64,000 nucleotides of DNA from Devosia sp. 67-54 (GTDB lineage Bacteria > Pseudomonadota > Alphaproteobacteria > Rhizobiales > Devosiaceae). Of the stretch, positions 45,072 to 53,039 are shown one piece after another. The translations under genes were made by a program, and so were the position numbers. Location: positions 62,001-126,000 of the forward strand of contig NZ_MKVA01000008.1 in NCBI RefSeq assembly GCF_001899075.1, given 5' to 3'. The notes under the pieces were generated by a model. It was not told the DNA's origin. It was given only the letters and a program-made list of their open reading frames with translations, and ran no database searches. Each line of letters begins with the position of its first letter. Position 1 is the first letter of the stretch.

Positions 45072-46135
45072 TGCAGCGCCCTGCCGACATCGTCGATTGC
45101 GACATCCATCCGGCCGTCCGCAGCATGGCCGATCTCGAGCCGTGGCTCGAGCGGCGCTGGATCGAGCACTACAAGACCTATGGCGCGCTGCGGCAGACGC
45201 ACTATGTCAGCGGCGCGCCCTATCACAAGAGCCAGCCCAACGCCTCGCGGCGCGACGCCTATCCGCCCGAGGGCGGCCCGCAGGGATCGTCGCCGGCTTT
45301 CCTGTCCAGCCACCATCTCGATGCCAACGGCATCACCGTGGGCGTGCTCAATCCGCTGGTGCAGTCGCAGGGCGTGCGCAACCTCGGCCATTCGGCCGCG
45401 CTCTGCCGCGCCATCAATCACTGGCAGGCCGAAATCTGGGTCGCCCGCGAGCCGCGCCTGCGCGCCTCGATCGTCGTGCCCTACGAGGACCCGGACGTGT
45501 CGGCCGACGAAATCCGCCACTGGGCCGGCGACCGCCGCTTCGTGCAGGTGCTGCTGCTGTCGCGCAGCTCGTCCCTGCCCGGCAACAAGCGCTACTGGCC
45601 GATCTACCAGGCGGCGGCCGAGGCCGGCCTGCCGGTCGGCATCCACGCCTTCGGCAATTCCGGCTGGCCGGTGAGCAATGTCGGCTGGCCGAGCTTTTAC
45701 CTCGAAGAAATGGTCGGCCACGCCCAGACCAGCCAGTCGGGTCTCGTCAGCCTGGTGCTGGAAGGCGTGTTCGAGCGCTGGCCGACGCTCAAGGTGGTTC
45801 TCGTCGAGTCCGGCTTCACCTGGGCGCCTTCGCTGCTGTGGCGCCTCGACAAGGCGTTCGACACGCTGCGCTCGGAAGTGCCGCATTTGAAGCTCAGGCC
45901 GAGCGAGTACATCAGGCGCAATGTCTGGTGGACCAGCCAGCCGATGGACGAGCCCGAGAACCGGCGCTTCCTCGCCGACATGTTCGACTGGCTCGGCTGG
46001 GACCGCCTGCTGTTCTCGTCCGACTATCCGCACTGGGATTTCGACGACCCCACGCGCGTCATCATGTTTCCCGCGAGCGAGGAGCAACGGCAGGCCTTCT
46101 TTGCCGGCAACGCCCGCGCCGTCTACGCTCTCTGA
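45071..46135 (+). CDS. Amidohydrolase family protein (ACMSD-like), second of a pair
   Basis: A 354-residue paralogue of the preceding gene with the same skeleton: ADIVDCDIHPAVRSMADLEP, RFVQVLLLSRSSSLPGNKRY, VGIHAFGNSGWP, VVLVESGFTWAPSLLWRLDK and LLFSSDYPHWDFDDP. A distinct inserted region (YVSGAPYHKSQPNASRRDAY) suggests a different substrate or partner. Overlaps both neighbours by one base. The two proteins may form a heteromeric enzyme or act in series; nothing in the sequence decides. Confidence 0.85.
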   Translation: MQRPADIVDCDIHPAVRSMADLEPWLERRWIEHYKTYGALRQTHYVSGAPYHKSQPNASRRDAYPPEGGPQGSSPAFLSSHHLDANGITVGVLNPLVQSQGVRNLGHSAALCRAINHWQAEIWVAREPRLRASIVVPYEDPDVSADEIRHWAGDRRFVQVLLLSRSSSLPGNKRYWPIYQAAAEAGLPVGIHAFGNSGWPVSNVGWPSFYLEEMVGHAQTSQSGLVSLVLEGVFERWPTLKVVLVESGFTWAPSLLWRLDKAFDTLRSEVPHLKLRPSEYIRRNVWWTSQPMDEPENRRFLADMFDWLGWDRLLFSSDYPHWDFDDPTRVIMFPASEEQRQAFFAGNARAVYAL

Positions 46136-46548
46136 TGGCCAGCCACGTCGTCGCCGCCACCGCCGAGTTTCCGCCGGGCACGCGCCGCGTGATCGAGATC
46201 GACGGCCGCGCCGTCGTCGTGTTCAACGTCAAGGGCGAGTATTTCGCCCTGCTCGACAAATGCCCGCACAATGGCGGCAGCCTCGCCGCGGGCGTGGTGA
46301 CCGGCCTGCTGCAATCGGCCGAGCCCGGCTGCTACAGCTACGCCCGCGAAGGCGAGATCATCCGCTGCCCCTGGCACGGCTGGGAGTTCGACATCAAGAC
46401 TGGAAGGTCGTTCTGCAGCGTCATCCGCGCGCGGGCCAGGGCCTTTCCGGTGCATATCGAGCCCGGCCAGACCATCGTCGAAGGCCCCTATCGCGCCGAG
46501 ACCGTGCCGGTGCGCGTCGAGGACGACTATGTGGTCGTCGACGCTTGA
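46135..46548 (+). CDS. Rieske [2Fe-2S] ferredoxin-like protein
   Basis: A 137-residue Rieske protein with both cluster motifs: CPHNGG (Cys43, His45) and CPWHGW (Cys78, His81). The insert between them is longer than in dioxygenase ferredoxins. It lacks an oxygenase catalytic domain, so it is an electron carrier. It is the third gene of the overlapped amidohydrolase operon. No oxygenase or reductase is seen nearby, which leaves its partner unknown. Confidence 0.88.
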   Translation: MASHVVAATAEFPPGTRRVIEIDGRAVVVFNVKGEYFALLDKCPHNGGSLAAGVVTGLLQSAEPGCYSYAREGEIIRCPWHGWEFDIKTGRSFCSVIRARARAFPVHIEPGQTIVEGPYRAETVPVRVEDDYVVVDA

Positions 46549-46615
46549 CCTCCCACCGCTTGCCTTCAATTGCGGCACGGCGTAACCCCGAGCCAGACAG
46601 CAACGGATCGATACC

Positions 46616-48010
46616 ATGCCCTTGAGCCAGACCGAACTCGACAGCGCCCTCGCCTATGCCGATGCGCATATCAATGACAGCCTCGGCCGCCTCAAGGACC
46701 TGGTCCGCATCAAGTCGATTTCGACCGACGCCGCCTACAAGGCCGAATGCCAGCGCGCCGCCGACTGGCTGGTTGCCGACCTTGCCTCGGAGGGCTTCTC
46801 CGCCTCCGCCCGGCCGACGCCCGGCCACCCCGTGGTCGTAGCGCATGCCCCCAAGGTCGCGGGGCCGAAGGCGGTGTTCTACGCCCATTACGACGTGCAG
46901 CCGGTCGACCCGCTGAACCTGTGGTCGACCGATCCGTTCGAGCTGACCGAGATCGCCCAGCCCGACGGCGACGTGCACCTGGTGGGCCGCGGCACCTCCG
47001 ACGACAAGGGCCAGTTGCTGACCTTCGTCGAGGCCTGCCGGGCGCTGCGCGCCACCACCGGACGGCTACCGATCAACATCACGCTCTGCCTCGAGGGCGA
47101 GGAAGAATCCGGCGGCAAGAACCTGCCGCCCTTCCTCGCTTCGGCGAAGGAGGAACTGGCGGCCGACGTGGCGCTGGTGTGCGACACCGATCTGCTCGAC
47201 CCGCAGACGCCCTCGATCACCACCATGCTGCGCGGCCTCGTCGGCGAGGAGGTGATCATCACCGCCGCCAACAAGGATTTGCATTCGGGCATGTACGGCA
47301 ACGCCGCGCGCAACCCCAACCAGGTGCTGGCCGACATCATCGCCAGCCTCAGGCGCCCCGACGGGTCGGTGGCGATCGACGGCTTCTACGACGACGTGAA
47401 GGAGGTCGACGCCACCACCATGGCGAGCTGGCAGAGCCTCAGCTTCGACGGCGCCGCCTTCCTCGCCGATGTCGGGCTGTCGATCCCCGCCGGCGAGCAG
47501 AACCGTTCGGTGCTGGAGCAGACCTGGTCGCGCCCCACCTGCGAGATCAACGGCATGACCGGCGGCTACACCGGCGACGGCTTCAAGACGGTGATCCCGG
47601 CCAAGGCCAGCGCCAAGATTTCGTTCCGCCTGGTGGCCGACATGGACCCCGGCAAGGTGCGCGCGGCGTTCCGCGCCCATGTCCGCGCCCGCATCCCCGC
47701 CGACTGCTCGGTGGAGTTCCACGAGCATGGCGGCAGCCCGGCGATGTCGGTGCCCACCACCGGCAAGTTCCTGCAGCAGGCCCGCGCCGCCCTCGCCGAG
47801 GAATGGGGCAGGCAGGCGGCGCTGCGCGCTTCGGGCGGCTCGATTCCGGTGGCCGGCGACTTCAAGCGCATCCTCGGGCTCGATACGCTGCTGATCGGCT
47901 ACGCCAATGCCGATGACCGCATCCACTCGCCCAACGAGAAATACAACCTCAAGAGCTTCCACAAGGGCATCCGCTCCTGGATCCGCATCCTCGCCGCCTT
48001 CGCGGCCTGA
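46616..48010 (+). CDS. M20 family metallopeptidase (dipeptidase type)
   Basis: A 464-residue zinc peptidase. Conserved metal and catalytic residues: AVFYAHYDVQP (His, Asp), LVGRGTSDDKGQLLTFVEA, LCLEGEEESGG (catalytic Glu-Glu), VALVCDTD and the C-terminal DRIHSPNEKYNLKSFHKGIR (His). The dimerisation domain lies between about residues 200-370 (DLHSGMYGNAARNPNQVLAD). Cytosolic. It follows the Rieske gene by 67 bases on the same strand and may belong to the same transcript. Confidence 0.92.
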   Translation: MPLSQTELDSALAYADAHINDSLGRLKDLVRIKSISTDAAYKAECQRAADWLVADLASEGFSASARPTPGHPVVVAHAPKVAGPKAVFYAHYDVQPVDPLNLWSTDPFELTEIAQPDGDVHLVGRGTSDDKGQLLTFVEACRALRATTGRLPINITLCLEGEEESGGKNLPPFLASAKEELAADVALVCDTDLLDPQTPSITTMLRGLVGEEVIITAANKDLHSGMYGNAARNPNQVLADIIASLRRPDGSVAIDGFYDDVKEVDATTMASWQSLSFDGAAFLADVGLSIPAGEQNRSVLEQTWSRPTCEINGMTGGYTGDGFKTVIPAKASAKISFRLVADMDPGKVRAAFRAHVRARIPADCSVEFHEHGGSPAMSVPTTGKFLQQARAALAEEWGRQAALRASGGSIPVAGDFKRILGLDTLLIGYANADDRIHSPNEKYNLKSFHKGIRSWIRILAAFAA

Positions 48011-48046
48011 CCAGGGCGTCTTGGCGGACGCAATCCAGCGCCTGGG

Positions 48047-48157
48047 GCCCCCACCCTCGGTCCCTCCCCGCAAGGGGGAGGGAGGCGATGGAGCCGCTGG
48101 CATAGTATTTCAGTCGGGCTCCCCTCCCCCTCGCGGGGAGGGCTGGAGGTGGGGGCC
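48047..48157. repeat. Palindromic intergenic repeat, copy D
   Basis: CCCCCACCCTCGGTCCCTCC opens, CGGGGAGGGCTGGAGGTGGG closes; the centre GCGATGGAGCCGCTGGCATA and TTTCAGTCGGGCT is the inverse of copies A/B and aligns with copy C. It lies just after the M20 peptidase gene. Confidence 0.8.
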
Positions 48158-48208
48158 ACGCGCCCACCGGCGTCTATCCGGCCGCGAAATGCCCTATCGT
48201 CCAAAGTA

Positions 48209-48240
48209 CAAAACAAAAGGCCCGCACAGCGGGCCTTTTT
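48209..48240 (-). terminator. Terminator of rpmJ
   Basis: AAGGCCCGC and GCGGGCCTT form the stem around ACA/TGT, with CCTTTTGTTTTG on the minus strand; A-rich on the other side as well, so it could act bidirectionally. Confidence 0.82.
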
Positions 48241-48263
48241 CGACGTCACAACAGGCGGAAACC

Positions 48264-48389
48264 TCAGCCCTGGCGGGCCTTGTAGCGCTTGTCGACCTTG
48301 TTGATGATGTAGACGCGGCCGCGCCGGCGCACCAGCTTGTTGGCGCGGTGACGCCCCATCAAGGCCTTGAGTGAATTGCGGACTTTCAT
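48264..48389 (-). CDS. rpmJ: 50S ribosomal protein L36 (zinc-free, YkgO type)
   Basis: A 41-residue basic protein: [20 protein letters not shown], ending DKRYKARQG. It matches the C-minus L36 paralogue lacking the zinc-binding cysteines, the standard form in alphaproteobacteria. Too short for routine ORF calling, but the frame, ATG (48387-48389, minus), promoter and terminator agree. Confidence 0.93.
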   Translation of the reverse strand: MKVRNSLKALMGRHRANKLVRRRGRVYIINKVDKRYKARQG

Positions 48390-48446
48390 CGGGCAACCTC
48401 GGGACAAAACAAAAAGAGGCGCCGCGCGCCCTTTGGAGTGGGCAGA

Positions 48447-48475
48447 CGGATAGAGGCAAAACCCGCCTCTGTCAA
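48447..48475 (-). promoter_or_regulatory. Promoter for rpmJ
   Basis: On the minus strand TTGACA (complement of 48470-48475), a 17-base spacer, then TATCCG (complement of 48447-48452), 58 bases before the rpmJ ATG. Confidence 0.7.
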
Positions 48476-48571
48476 CGCCGCCGACGCCCTTGGCGGGCGA
48501 TTCTGCGACCGCTCGATATTGTGGCTATCCGCTTAACGCGGCCGCAATGCCGACGGGCTATTCTGGGCGCC

Positions 48572-49072
48572 ATGTTCAACCCCTCGCCCGACTTTCGCGC
48601 CCTCGTTGCCGACCGCTCGCTGCACATGGCCGGCCTGGTCGCCGAGATGCTGCGATCCCTGCGGATTCGGCAGGTCGACACGGTTCACGACTGCCCCGCG
48701 GCCGCCTCCGCCTTCGCCACCCATCTCTACCGCCTGGCGCTGATCGACGCCGAGCTTGCCGCCGAGGGCGATTTCGCAGGCATCCGCGCCCTCCGGCAGG
48801 CGGATCAGCAGCGCAACCGCGATGTGCCGATCATCGCCATGGCGGCGGCGCCATCGGCTGCCCTGATCGCGGCAGCGCGCGACGCCGGTGTCAGCGAATT
48901 CCTGCGCAAGCCGTTCTCGGTGCAGCACATCGCGCTGCGCCTCGCCGCATTCGAGGCGGCCCCGCGCCCGTTTGTCGCCGCCCAGGGCTATGCCGGTCCC
49001 GACCGCCGCCGCCGCACCGTCAGCGGCGCTCCCGGCCGGCGCGCCGCCGACGGCGGCAGCCAGCCGAGCTAG
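48572..49072 (+). CDS. Receiver-like (degenerate response regulator) protein
   Basis: A 166-residue single receiver-like domain. Asp59 (LYRLALIDAEL) is at the phosphorylation position and a Lys is in EFLRKPFS, but the acidic pair is reduced (LVADRS) and the usual Thr/Ser after beta-4 is Ala (IIAMAAAPS). The C-terminal 35 residues are Arg-rich and low-complexity (YAGPDRRRRTVSGAPGRRAA). ATG 48572. It is convergent with oppF, overlapping stops by 4 bases. Possibly a phosphate sink or a phosphorylation-independent adaptor. Confidence 0.72.
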   Translation: MFNPSPDFRALVADRSLHMAGLVAEMLRSLRIRQVDTVHDCPAAASAFATHLYRLALIDAELAAEGDFAGIRALRQADQQRNRDVPIIAMAAAPSAALIAAARDAGVSEFLRKPFSVQHIALRLAAFEAAPRPFVAAQGYAGPDRRRRTVSGAPGRRAADGGSQPS

Positions 49073-50100
49073 GCCCGCTCGGCCGCCGCTTCCATGCCCG
49101 GCATGTGGTCGATCTCCTGCCAGCGATGGCAGGCGACCAGCCGGCCGTCGCCGGCGCTCTCGAGCGGCGGCCGCTTTTCGGCGCAGAGCCCGATGGCGTA
49201 GCGGCAGCGGGTGCGGAAGGTGCAGCCGGAGGGCGGATTGATCGGCGACGGAATCTCGCCGGTCAGCGCGTCGATGTTGCGCTGCCGCGCCCGCTTCGGA
49301 TCGGCGATCGGCACCGCCGTCAGCAGCGCCTTGGTGTAGGGATGCTTGGGATCGTCGTAGAGCTGGTCGCCCGGCGCCAGTTCCACCATGCGGCCGAGAT
49401 AGAGCACCAGGATGCGGTCGGAGACGTGCCGCACCACCGACAGGTTGTGCGAGATGAAGATCAGCGTGAGCCCGAACTGCGCCTTGAGCTCGCTCAGGAG
49501 GTTGAGGATCTGCGCCTGGATCGACACGTCGAGCGCCGACACCGGCTCGTCGCAGACGATCAGCTTGGGCTCGGTGATCAGCGCCCGCGCGATGCCGATG
49601 CGCTGCGCCTGCCCGCCGGAAAATTCGTGCGGATAGCGGTTGATCATTTCGGGCTGCAGGCCCACCGCCTCCATCATCTTCATCACCCGCTCGCGGCGCT
49701 GCTGCGCGTTGAGCTCGGGCAGCAGCGTCTTCAGCGGATCGGCGACGATCTCGCCCACCGTCATGCGCGGATTGAGCGACGCCTGCGGGTCCTGGAAGAT
49801 GATCTGCAGGTCGCGCCGCTTCCGGCGCATCGACTCGGCGTCGAGCGCCATCAGGTCCTTGCCCAGCCACAGCACTCGGCCTTCGTCCGGCCGCAGCAAT
49901 TGCAGGATGCAGCGGCCGAGCGTCGACTTGCCGCAGCCGCTTTCGCCGACAATGCCCAGCGTTTCGCCCTGCTGGATGGAAAAGGAAATATCCTGCAACG
50001 CCTTGAGCTTCAGGCGCGGCTTGAACATGCCCCCGGCGATCGAGAAGGTCTTGGACAGGTTCTCGATGCGCAGCAGCTCGGTGCCGGTGTCGATACTCAC
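49069..50100 (-). CDS. oppF: Oligopeptide ABC transporter ATP-binding protein OppF
   Basis: A 343-residue ABC ATPase. Walker A is GIVGESGCGKST, signature HEFSGGQAQRIGIARALI, Walker B PKLIVCDEPVSALD, H-loop IFISHNLSVV. The C-terminal oligo_HPY region (PSGCTFRTRCRYAIGLCAEK) is the Opp/Dpp Fe-S-like cysteine cluster. The start is GTG (50098-50100), overlapping the oppD stop by 4 bases. Pairs with OppD to energise import. Confidence 0.93.
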   Translation of the reverse strand: MSIDTGTELLRIENLSKTFSIAGGMFKPRLKLKALQDISFSIQQGETLGIVGESGCGKSTLGRCILQLLRPDEGRVLWLGKDLMALDAESMRRKRRDLQIIFQDPQASLNPRMTVGEIVADPLKTLLPELNAQQRRERVMKMMEAVGLQPEMINRYPHEFSGGQAQRIGIARALITEPKLIVCDEPVSALDVSIQAQILNLLSELKAQFGLTLIFISHNLSVVRHVSDRILVLYLGRMVELAPGDQLYDDPKHPYTKALLTAVPIADPKRARQRNIDALTGEIPSPINPPSGCTFRTRCRYAIGLCAEKRPPLESAGDGRLVACHRWQEIDHMPGMEAAAERA

Positions 50101-51083
50101 GCCGCGCTCTCCTCTGCAACCAGCGCCCGGGCGTAGTGGCACGCCTTCCTGCGACTGCCCTCGCCGAATTCGAGCAATTGCGGCACCTCGCTGAAACAGC
50201 GTTCGAACCGGAAGGCGCAGCGCGGATGGAAGGCGCAACCGCGCGGCAGGTGCTCAAGGTTCGGCGGCGAACCGCTGATCGAATTGAGCCGCTCGGTCTT
50301 CTCCTCGACGTTCGGCGTCGAGTTGAGCAGGCCGAGCGTATAGGGATGCCGCGGATCGTAGAACAGCTCGTCGACCGCGCCGGTCTCCACCGCGCGGCCC
50401 GCATACATCACCAGCATGCGGTCGGCGAGGCCGGCGACCACGCCCAGATCGTGCGTGATGATGATCAGCGCCGTGCCGAACTCCGCCGTCAGCGACTTGA
50501 ACAGCTCGAGCATCTGCGCCTGCACGGTCACGTCGAGCGCCGTCGTCGGCTCGTCGGCGATCAGGAGCTTCGGCCGGCACAGCAGCGCCATGGCGATCAT
50601 GATGCGCTGCCGCATGCCGCCGGAACATTCGTGCGGGAAGCGGGTGAAGATGTTGCGCGCGTCGGGCAGCTTGACCGCGTCGAGCATGCGGATGGCCTCG
50701 GCCTGCGCCGCGGCCCGCGTCATGGACTTGTGCAGCACCAGCACTTCGACCAGCTGCTCGCCCACCCGGATGTAGGGATTGAGCGAGGTCATGGGGTCCT
50801 GGAAGATCATGGCGATCTTTTCGGCCCGCACCTTGTTGAGCTTGGCCTCGGGCAGGCCGAGGATCTCCTGGCCTTCGAACAGCACGCTGCCCGATGAAAA
50901 GCCGTTCTGGGCCAGCAGCCCGATCAGCGAGAACGCCGTCTGCGTCTTGCCCGAACCGCTCTCGCCGACGATCGCCAGCGTCTCGCCCTGCTCCAGCGCG
51001 AAGCTGACCTTGTTGACCACCTGAACGTCGCGGCCGGGCATGTGGAACCCGATCGACAGATCCTTGACTTCGAGCAGCGGCAT
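50097..51083 (-). CDS. oppD: Oligopeptide ABC transporter ATP-binding protein OppD
   Basis: A 328-residue ABC ATPase: Walker A AIVGESGSGKTQ, signature HECSGGMRQRIMIAMALL, Walker B PKLLIADEPTTALD, H-loop IIITHDLGVVAG and C-terminal oligo_HPY (PRGCAFHPRCAFRFERCFSE). ATG at 51083 overlaps the oppC stop (ATGA). Cytoplasmic face of the transporter. Confidence 0.94.
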   Translation of the reverse strand: MPLLEVKDLSIGFHMPGRDVQVVNKVSFALEQGETLAIVGESGSGKTQTAFSLIGLLAQNGFSSGSVLFEGQEILGLPEAKLNKVRAEKIAMIFQDPMTSLNPYIRVGEQLVEVLVLHKSMTRAAAQAEAIRMLDAVKLPDARNIFTRFPHECSGGMRQRIMIAMALLCRPKLLIADEPTTALDVTVQAQMLELFKSLTAEFGTALIIITHDLGVVAGLADRMLVMYAGRAVETGAVDELFYDPRHPYTLGLLNSTPNVEEKTERLNSISGSPPNLEHLPRGCAFHPRCAFRFERCFSEVPQLLEFGEGSRRKACHYARALVAEESAA

Positions 51084-52015
51084 CAGCGGTCCTTCGGGTC
51101 GAGCGCGTCGCGCAGCCCGTCCCCGGCAAAGAAGAAACTGAACAGGATGACGACGAAGAAGGCGAGCGGGAAGCCGATCTGCCACAGCTCGCCATACTGC
51201 ATCGTCTGCGCGCCCTCCGAGATCAGCGCGCCGAGCGACGTGTTGGGCTCCTGGATGCCGAGGCCGAGGAACGAGATGAAGCTTTCGAGCAGGATGATCT
51301 CGGGGATCAGCAGCGTCGCATAGACCACGACGATGCCCAGCAGGTTCGGCACGATGTGGCGGAACACCACGGCGAGCGGCTTGACGCCGGTGGCGATCGC
51401 CGCCTCGACGAATTCGCGGTTCTTGAGCGTCAGCGTCTGCCCGCGCACCACGCGCGCCATGCCGAGCCAGGAGATGAGCCCGATGCCCATGAACAGCACG
51501 ACGAAGGAGCGGCCGAAGATGATCAGCATCAAAATGAGGATGAACAGGAACGGGATCGAGTAGATGATGTCGACGAACCGCATCATGGCGCTGTCGAGCC
51601 GCCCGCCGAAATAGCCGGCAACGGCGCCGTAGAGCGTGCCGACGACCACCGCCACCGCGGCGCCGAGGATGCCGACCGCCAGCGAGATCTGCGTGCCCTG
51701 GATGACGCGCGAGAACAGGTCGCGCCCGACTTCGTCGGCGCCGAAGAAGTGGCCGGTCTCGATCGAGGGCTGCCCCTTCTCGGCGACCATGCCGATGATG
51801 CTCCAGTCGATCTTTTCGATCGACCAGGCGGCGAACAACGGGCCGATGAAGGTGAACAGCACCACGGCGATCAGCACGATGACGCTGACCACCGCCGCCT
51901 TGTTGCGCATGAAGCGCACGCCGGCGTCCTGCCAGAGCGAGCGGCCCTTGATCAGCGCCGCCGGCCCGACTTCCGGTTCGGCGCTTGGAGTTTCGACGCG
52001 TGTTTCAGCCAGCAT
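51083..52015 (-). CDS. oppC: Oligopeptide ABC transporter permease OppC
   Basis: A 310-residue DppC/OppC permease with a long N-terminus, one helix (AAVVSVIVLIAVVLFTFIGP), then five more. Conserved GADEVGRDLFSRVIQGTQIS and the EAA-type loop NREFVEAAIATGVKPLAVVF with HIVPNLLG are present; the C-terminus is GDGLRDALDPKDR. It lies 12 bases after oppB. Confidence 0.94.
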   Translation of the reverse strand: MLAETRVETPSAEPEVGPAALIKGRSLWQDAGVRFMRNKAAVVSVIVLIAVVLFTFIGPLFAAWSIEKIDWSIIGMVAEKGQPSIETGHFFGADEVGRDLFSRVIQGTQISLAVGILGAAVAVVVGTLYGAVAGYFGGRLDSAMMRFVDIIYSIPFLFILILMLIIFGRSFVVLFMGIGLISWLGMARVVRGQTLTLKNREFVEAAIATGVKPLAVVFRHIVPNLLGIVVVYATLLIPEIILLESFISFLGLGIQEPNTSLGALISEGAQTMQYGELWQIGFPLAFFVVILFSFFFAGDGLRDALDPKDR

Positions 52016-52027
52016 TCTTGTTGGCTC

Positions 52028-52951
52028 CTAGTAGCGGATCTTGGGGTCGATCCATGCGTAGAGCACGTCGACCACCAGATTGCCGGCGATGGTGAGGGCA
52101 CCGAGCAGCACGGTAACGCCCAGGATCGTCGAATAGTCGCGGTTGAGCGCGCTGTTGACGAACCACTGGCCGATGCCGCCGGTGGAGAAGTACAGATCGA
52201 CCACCACCGAGCCGGTGATCATGCCGACGAACACCGGCCCCAGATACGACACCACCGGCAGCAGCGCCGGCTTCAGCGCATGCTTGATCACCACCTTGTA
52301 GCCCGGCAGGCCCTTGGCCCGCGCCGTGCGGATGAAATTGGAGTGCAGCACTTCGAGCATCGACGAGCGCGTGATGCGCGCGATGTTGGCGAGGTAGGTC
52401 GCCGACAGCGCGATCACCGGCATGATGACGTAGGGCCATTTGCCGTCGTTCCAGCCGCCGCCCGGCAGCCAGTGTAGCCACAGCGTGAAGATCAGCACCA
52501 GGATCGGCGCCAGCACGAAATTCGGCACCACCTGCGCGCCGATGGTGACGCCGACGGCGAGATAGTCTGCCCAGCTGTTCTGCTTCACGGCGGCGATCAC
52601 GCCCATGCTGATGCCGACCACCGCAGACACGATGAAGGCCCAGAAGCCGTAGGTCAGCGTGACCGGGAAGCCCTGCGCGATGATGTCGTTGACCGACCGG
52701 TCCTTGTACTTGAAGGACGGCCCGAAATCGAAATGCGCCACGATGTTCCAGACGTACTCGACCAGTTGCTGCCACTCCGGCTTGTCGAGGCCGTAACGCG
52801 CATAGATGTTGGCGAGGACGTCGCGCGGCAGGTTCTTTTCGCCGGTGAACGGATTGCCCGGCGCCATCTTCATCAAGAAGAAGGACAATACGATCAGCAC
52901 CAGCAGCGTGGGGATCGCTATGGCCAACCGCTTGAGGATGAAAAGCAGCAT
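52028..52951 (-). CDS. oppB: Oligopeptide ABC transporter permease OppB
   Basis: A 307-residue permease: MLLFILKRLAIAIPTLLVLI, MAPGNPFTGEKNLP, and the EAA loop SNFIRTARAKGLPGYKVVIK followed by HALKPALLPVVSYLGP. Ends DVLYAWIDPKIRY, typical of OppB/DppB. ATG at 52949-52951 (minus). A strong hairpin lies between oppA and this gene. Confidence 0.94.
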   Translation of the reverse strand: MLLFILKRLAIAIPTLLVLIVLSFFLMKMAPGNPFTGEKNLPRDVLANIYARYGLDKPEWQQLVEYVWNIVAHFDFGPSFKYKDRSVNDIIAQGFPVTLTYGFWAFIVSAVVGISMGVIAAVKQNSWADYLAVGVTIGAQVVPNFVLAPILVLIFTLWLHWLPGGGWNDGKWPYVIMPVIALSATYLANIARITRSSMLEVLHSNFIRTARAKGLPGYKVVIKHALKPALLPVVSYLGPVFVGMITGSVVVDLYFSTGGIGQWFVNSALNRDYSTILGVTVLLGALTIAGNLVVDVLYAWIDPKIRY

Positions 52952-52992
52952 ATAAGGGTGTTCCGGTTCGGCGCGGCATGACCGCAATGGCT

Positions 52993-53022
52993 GAAGCCCC
53001 GCGCAATCATGCGCGGGGCTTC
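52993..53022 (-). promoter_or_regulatory. oppA-oppB intergenic hairpin
   Basis: A 12-bp perfect stem (GAAGCCCCGCGC with GCGCGGGGCTTC) and 6-base loop without a T run, 18 bases after the oppA stop. Likely an mRNA-stabilising element that raises oppA over the membrane genes. Confidence 0.6.
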
Positions 53023-53039
53023 GATCTCAGACGCTCGGC

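Noticed and set aside
43730-46135. An 801-codon frame covering both amidohydrolases
   Set aside because: Only the second half (from ATG 45071) is protein-like; the first part is out of frame with the first amidohydrolase and Arg/Ala-rich, a shadow of that gene.
48047-48157. Repeat copy D as a transcription terminator
   Set aside because: It folds strongly but lacks a T run and shares its sequence with three other intergenic copies, so it is better explained as a dispersed palindromic repeat.
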